64,000 nucleotides of DNA from Dryas octopetala (taxonomy: Eukaryota; Streptophyta; Magnoliopsida; Rosales; Rosaceae), in assembly GCA_963921425.1 (NCBI GenBank), contig OY992832.1, positions 15,970,835-16,034,834 of the forward strand, in the 5' to 3' direction. Made by a program: the position numbers and the translations under genes. The first letter of the stretch is position 1. Each line of letters begins with the position of its first letter. Below, piece after piece: positions 59,499-64,000 of the stretch. The notes under the pieces were generated by a model. That model was not told where the DNA came from. It was given only the letters and a program-made list of their open reading frames with translations, and did no database searches.

Positions 59499-62400
59499 CT
59501 TTTTTCTGTCTAGCTTTTCTTCTTTAAGAAAGAATAACGTACACTCTCATATTTTAATTGTCTAGCTTTTTATTTTAATTTGATTCCCTCATCCTTTGGA
59601 TTTTTAATGCATGCAGACACTGCTCTTTGGTTACAGACGGAATTCCAGCATCTTGGCAGAAAAAGGGAAGATAAAGGATTAACATGCCTTCAATTGCTAG
59701 CCCAAATGCCATTGTCCTTCAAACCAAGATTTACCCACAACAACAGCAAATGGATCAAGATGCTCATTTATTACTGTACGACTTGCTCTATCGCTAAGAC
59801 AACTTCAATTATGACAATTTTTAAAACAAGTTTATTTCAAAGATCTCTTGTGTGGTCTACTCCTCATTGTAGAGTTGTAGTTTGATAATCGGAGTCGTTA
59901 ACTTTTAAGTCTCTATTTAAAAATCATCCATACAAAAAAAATTAGACGAATTAGAAATCATTAACAAGTTTAACCGTAACAAAATAAGTAGGCAAATATA
60001 GTTATTTTGATAAATATTGAAATTATAATTATTTAATATAATGGTTAACTGGTCTTTGATTTATATATATATATATATATTTGTAGCAATGATCAGACTT
60101 AAAAAATAGAGTTTTGATATTATTGAACTACAATGTAGAGTAGGCCTCATAAGAGATCTTTAAACAAACTTATTTAAAGGATCTCTTATTAAAAGCTCAC
60201 TCTTCTCTCTCTCTCTTTCTATATGTATATGTATATATATATATATAAACGTTCTCTTTTATATTCAAACTTAAAATATCTCTAAATAACATGAAGAGAA
60301 AGACCATTAAACTAATTGGTATATATATATATATATATAGGGTCAATTACACTTTACACCCCTTAAATATAGGTCATTTTTCACTTTAGTATCCGATTTC
60401 AAAACGTTTCAATGTGAAACCTTAAGTTTATGAAAATTGTAATGTGCCCCTTCAATTAATTTTTCTGTTAATTTTGACTGCAAATAGCATATGTGAGATT
60501 CATTTACATTGATGTGGATAGTAGATTTACGCCACGTGAAAAAAAAAATTAAAAATTAAAAAAGCGAGCTAAAATTTAATCGGATAAAAAACTAACAATC
60601 AATTAAAAATTGAAAAAACAAAAAACTAGGAACGAAAGAGATGAGGGAGGAGAGAGAGGCTGGAATGGATGAAGAAGGCAATTTTTTATATTTAGTTTTA
60701 ATGGTATCTTTTAATTTTTTTAATATATAATAATTTAGTTGCCTTTTTCTAATTTCTTTTTTGTTTATTTTGTTTATTTTATTTGTCCACATGACAGAAA
60801 TTTACTGTCCACATCAGTGTAAATTAATGAATCTCACACATGTTATATGTTGTCAAAATTAACATAAAAGTTAACAGAATAGACACTTTGCAATTTTCAT
60901 AAATTTTAGATTCTACATTAAAACGTTTTGAACATTAAGTACTAAAGTGAAAAACGACATATACTTAAGTAGTGCAAAGTGTAATTAACTCATATATATA
61001 TATATATATATGTTGTGATGAATTAATTTCCTAATGTTGCAGACGCACTAACCCGAATATGCATTATATATTATATATTATGCAGGCCTTCCTGTAGAAG
61101 ATGATCTTGTCCCACCAAATCAAAAGGACGATGTAGAGAGCAGCTTGGGTGGAAATCATTCCCGCCAATCATTCCGTTCGAAGAAGCTTTCGGGTAATTC
61201 AATTTGTAAAATTCTAAATTGATTTTAAATAATTATGATACAAATCAAATGCTAAAATGTTTTAATTCTTCATATCGAACACATGCTCATTCATATATTG
61301 ATATATATATATATATATATGATCACTCGCTCACCATATAGCGGGGAATTCCCCGCTCATCTAACCACCCGCTCACCACAGAGCGGAGAATTTAATGATC
61401 GGGACCGTCCATTTTTTAGGTCCATCCTTAAGGGTCGCCCTTGTAAAAAATCAGCCAAATCAATAATTGTTTGGTTCTCTAAACTTTGCAGAAAAATACA
61501 ATTCGTCAGATAAGGTTGAAATGATATTGACAGTAATACACTGACTAAACAGTTTCCGATTTGGCTGATTTTTTGCAAGGGTGATCTTTCAATGATGCCC
61601 AAAAATATGGACGGTTCCAATCATTGAAATTCATTGCTGGATGGTTAGGTGAACGGAGAATTTCCGGCTTTATGGTGAGCGAGTGATCGTTACTGTATAT
61701 ATATATATATATATACAGGCTCCTTCTATTGAGGTATACCTTAATTTATTTATGTTAAGGTATGACCTTGTTGGGACCCACACGAGTCGTTTTGTGTTGA
61801 TTCGAACCGTTCGCAAGGATCATCTTCATTGATAGATCATCCTTGCAAAAAATTAGTCAAATCGGAAATCATTTGCCTATCTAACTTTGATAAAACAAAT
61901 GGACGGTTTCATCGAAAATATTTGGCTCGTCCATTTATTTGATCAAAGTTAGATAGGCAAATGATTTCCTATTTGGCTGATTTTTTGCAAGGATAATCTA
62001 TCAATAAAGATGTAAAAATTGAACGGTTTGGATCGACACAAAACGACTCGTGTGGGTCCCAACTCTATGTTGAGGTATACCTTATTGGGGCCCACATGAG
62101 TCGTTTTGTGTCGATCCGAATCGTTCAATTTTTACATCTCCATTGATAGATCATCCTTGCAAAAAATTAGCCAAATCAGAAATTATTTGTCTATCTAATT
62201 TTGATCAAATAAATGGACGAACCAAATATTTTCGATGAAACCGTTCATTTGTTTTATTAAAGTTAGATAGGCAAATGATTTCTCATTTGACAAATTTTTT
62301 GCAAGGATGATCTATCAATGAAGATGATTTTGCGAACAGTTCGGATCAACACAAAACGACTCATGTAGGCCCCAACAAGGTCATACCTCAACATAAATAA

Positions 62401-63017
62401 GTTGAGGTATACCTCAATAGAAAGAGCATGTATATATATATATATATGTCCCTTCAGTTGAAGTTTACATCATCTTAAACATAATGAAATATGGCTTGTG
62501 AGATTTGATTACTCAGCATCATAATTCGATGATCGAAGCCGTTTATTTTCTAAGTCTCTATACAAAAATCATTCTTTCAAAAAATTAGACAAATAAAAAA
62601 TAATTTAACCATTTGATTAAAGGGACATCATTTCAAGTATTTACGGAATCACTATATTCGTCTATTTATTCAATCACAATTACATGTCTTAATGGTTTTG
62701 ATTTAGCTAAATTTTTGCAAGAATGATCCTTTGATGGAGACCTAAAATGTAGATGGTTCCGATCATCAAAATACAATGTGAAGTGACCCCACAAGAGATT
62801 CTTTATTTACCTTTTTTTTCCAAGCATTCCTTATTTACTCTTAATGAAGAATCCATCAATAGAAAAAAATCTCTATATATATATATATATGTTCATAATT
62901 TTAATTTTTGAAATATAAGATCGAATTGAAGTACTGTTCCTGATTGGGTTGCATGCATAAATTAAATTGCAGTTTTTCGAATGGCGTACTTTTCTATATG
63001 GAACTTCCTCGCAAAAG
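58865..63017 (+). CDS. ankyrin-repeat protein (ACD6/ITN1-like, probably PGG-type), 5' part
   Basis: Exons are 58865-59411, 59617-59775, 61086-61193 and 62973-63017; the gene continues past the window. Every junction is GT-AG and splits codons in phase 1: HF(G|AC)TALW, YY(T|GC)LPVEDD, LS(G|TT)FRM. The first exon carries ankyrin repeats (DKDTVLHVAAS; GNNVLHAVATTGNLEAAQLL; LGETPVYRAAAFGHTNLVKF; DDMSILHIAVVSQHF). Exon 2 carries the family motif DKGLTCLQLLAQMPLSFK. Exon 4 (YFSIWNFLAKG) leads toward further repeats. Proteins of this group usually end in a membrane PGG domain and act in stress and defence signalling; that half is not in the window. Introns 2 and 3 are expanded by at least five MITEs. 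No frameshift was seen in 286 codons. Confidence 0.85.
59469..59498. repeat. poly-T tract in ankyrin intron 1
   Basis: An uninterrupted T run of about 30 nt within intron 1 (59412-59616). Confidence 0.9.
59839..60162. mobile_element. MITE in ankyrin intron 2 (first)
   Basis: The ends are inverted copies: AAAGATCTCTTGTG then GGTCTACTC at the left, GAGTAGGCC then CATAAGAGATCTTT at the right. The boundary is approximate. No coding capacity. Confidence 0.6.
60340..60991. mobile_element. MITE in ankyrin intron 2 (second), ~650 bp with long arms
   Basis: Inverted arms of about 200 bp: GTCAATTACACTTTACACC at the left and the inverted AGTGCAAAGTGTAATTAACT at the right; TTTTTCACTTTAGTA / TACTAAAGTGAAAAA; TGAGATTCATT / AATGAATCTCA. 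Both ends lie in TA repeats. Confidence 0.75.
61321..61689. mobile_element. MITE in ankyrin intron 3 (first)
   Basis: The left end GATCACTCGCTCACCATA and the right end TATGGTGAGCGAGTGATC are perfect inverted copies over 18 bp. Inner arms pair around ATCAGCCAAATC / GATTTGGCTGAT. Flanked by TA runs. Confidence 0.85.
61717..62430. mobile_element. composite MITE in ankyrin intron 3 (second), nested inverted repeats
   Basis: Outer ends are TTCTATTGAGGTATACC and GGTATACCTCAATAGAA. Inside, the block around CCCACACGAGTCGTTTTGTG, then CAAGGATCATCTTCATTGAT, is present four times in alternating orientation, so the unit is an inverted repeat of two smaller inverted repeats joined near 62070 (TTGAGGTATACCTTATTGG). 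Confidence 0.85.
62448..62810. mobile_element. MITE in ankyrin intron 3 (third)
   Basis: The arms are inverted (CATCATAATTCGATGATCG / CGATCATCAAAATACAATG; ATTTTTGCAAGAATGATC at the right against ATCATTCTTTCAAAAAAT at the left). It is more decayed than its neighbours; the boundaries are approximate. Confidence 0.55.
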
Positions 63018-63285
63018 GTTATTATTTAATTTCTGGCCTTTAATTAGTTTAATTTCATCTGTCAAGATGCGTGCAAGAGACATTTTTTGTTGGGCTTATA
63101 AACTTCTTCTTTTTTTTTTCATGATAATAAATTTTTTCTATTATGGACCGAAACATCATTTTTTTACTGTAAATATTGTGTTACTTATTTTTAGCATCAA
63201 GTTTAACAGTATGACTGAATTAAGGTTACAAACAATTTTACTTAATTATCATAAGTTTCTCATATAAAGTAAAATTAAAATGAAA

Positions 63286-63598
63286 AAGATAGGCCAAAAG
63301 ACGTTTTTGGTCCTTGTACTATGGATGAGTTGCACTTTGGTCTCCTTAATTTCAATTTGAATTTTTTAAGGATCATATTTCCATTAATATCACAATCAAG
63401 TCTCATTCGTTAAAATCGTGTACTCAGAGCCAATTAGGTGGTGTCACGTCGGCATTTTTCATCTCGATTTTGACAGATTGGACCTGCTTGCGACACTAAT
63501 GAAAACATGATCCTACAAACGTGCAAATTGAAATGACGGGACCAAAATACGACTTACCCTAAAATATAGGGACCAAAAGTGACTTTACCCAAAAAGAT
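63286..63598. mobile_element. MITE downstream of ankyrin exon 4
   Basis: Inverted arms: AAAAGACGTTTTTGGTCC / GGGACCAAAAGTGACTTT, and TGCACTTTGGTCTCC / GGGACCAAAATACGAC. It most likely lies in the next intron of the ankyrin gene. Confidence 0.65.
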
Positions 63599-63844
63599 AT
63601 GTATAGTTGAAAGCTAAATAATTAGCTTTAACAATAATCTCAATCATCTTTAAATAAGCTTTGACTCAATGGGAAAAGGCTCTTTGATTTCAATTGGCCA
63701 AAAAAGTTTTAATTTAAATTATCTTATATTCAGATGATTGGTTGTACTTTTTTATTTATTAAAGTGTTCTTTCAATTTTTAAATATTTATTGAATACAAA
63801 TGTATTTCGAAGTGATTCTATTATTAAATAAATTTTGAGCGTAA

Positions 63845-63945
63845 TTGGTGAGCAGTCCAGTTGGAAGAGTCGTAGAGTTTGCCCCTCTTCACCTATGTTC
63901 GATTCCCCCTCCCCTAAATCTAAAAAATAAATAAATAAATAAATT
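63845..63945 (+). repeat. SINE-like dispersed repeat, copy 3
   Basis: GGTGAGCAGTCCAGTTGGAA (A-box side), ATGTTCGATTCCCCCTCC (B box) and an (AAATA)n-type tail: the layout of a tRNA-derived SINE. Related to 6692-6785 and 12734-12823. Confidence 0.5.
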
Positions 63946-64000
63946 TTGAGCATCCAAAACTTAAGAGTGAAAAAATAAAATTTAATCGAGAAATTGGAGC

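Noticed and set aside
61357-61620. Overlapping open frames on both strands (76 and 87 codons)
   Set aside because: They lie inside the MITE at 61321-61689; the inverted arms create mirrored frames.

Overview
The window is nuclear DNA of a flowering plant. Coding exons are separated by GT-AG introns, the intergenic DNA is AT-rich and full of MITEs, SINE-like units and LTR-retrotransposon fragments, and the genes belong to plant families: ACC oxidase, plastid fibrillin, FBA-type F-box, ankyrin-PGG and a RING E3. Gene content and style suggest a woody eudicot, perhaps Rosaceae; that assignment is inference.

Layout. 1-0.66 kb holds the 5' part of an ACC oxidase gene (minus strand, running off the left edge). 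0.8-10.2 kb is mostly intergenic, with a clean 310-bp hAT-type MITE at 4 kb. 10.3-11.0 kb is a RING-finger gene (minus). 15.35-17.17 kb is a complete three-exon fibrillin (plastid-lipid-associated protein) gene. From 17.4 to 57.2 kb lies a segmentally duplicated array. It contains four related F-box genes, here called A (18.6-22.0 kb, intact), B (26.9-29.9 kb, broken), C (40.4-44.2 kb, one nonsense codon) and D (44.9-48.1 kb, intact). It also contains two sphingosine-kinase-like pseudogenes (minus strand, after B and after D), two copies of an unrecognised small gene (37.06 and 52.3 kb), and several fragments of the fibrillin 3' end, three of them joined to F-box fragments. 58.87-63.02 kb is the 5' part of an ankyrin-repeat (probably PGG-type) gene whose introns are packed with MITEs; it runs off the right edge.

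The most interesting observation concerns the F-box genes. In all four copies a short upstream exon with an ATG splices in frame to the F-box exon. It encodes 32 residues that are strongly hydrophobic and followed by a very basic stretch. Its length (97 nt), splice phase and reading frame are the same in all four copies, while the flanking leader carries indels. This suggests an F-box family with an N-terminal membrane-anchor-like extension that would be missed if the gene were started at the F-box ATG.

Other noteworthy structures are a 1.1-kb LTR element with an AACAG target duplication that carries a Copia-type gag on the strand opposite to its apparent LTR sense; a deleted Ty3/gypsy element with an ATAAC target duplication whose LTR overlaps the end of its pol frame; a 590-bp MITE in an intron of F-box C with a precise empty site in D; and a 68-bp triplication in F-box B. 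All family assignments were made by eye from motifs and copy-to-copy comparison; no database search was possible.
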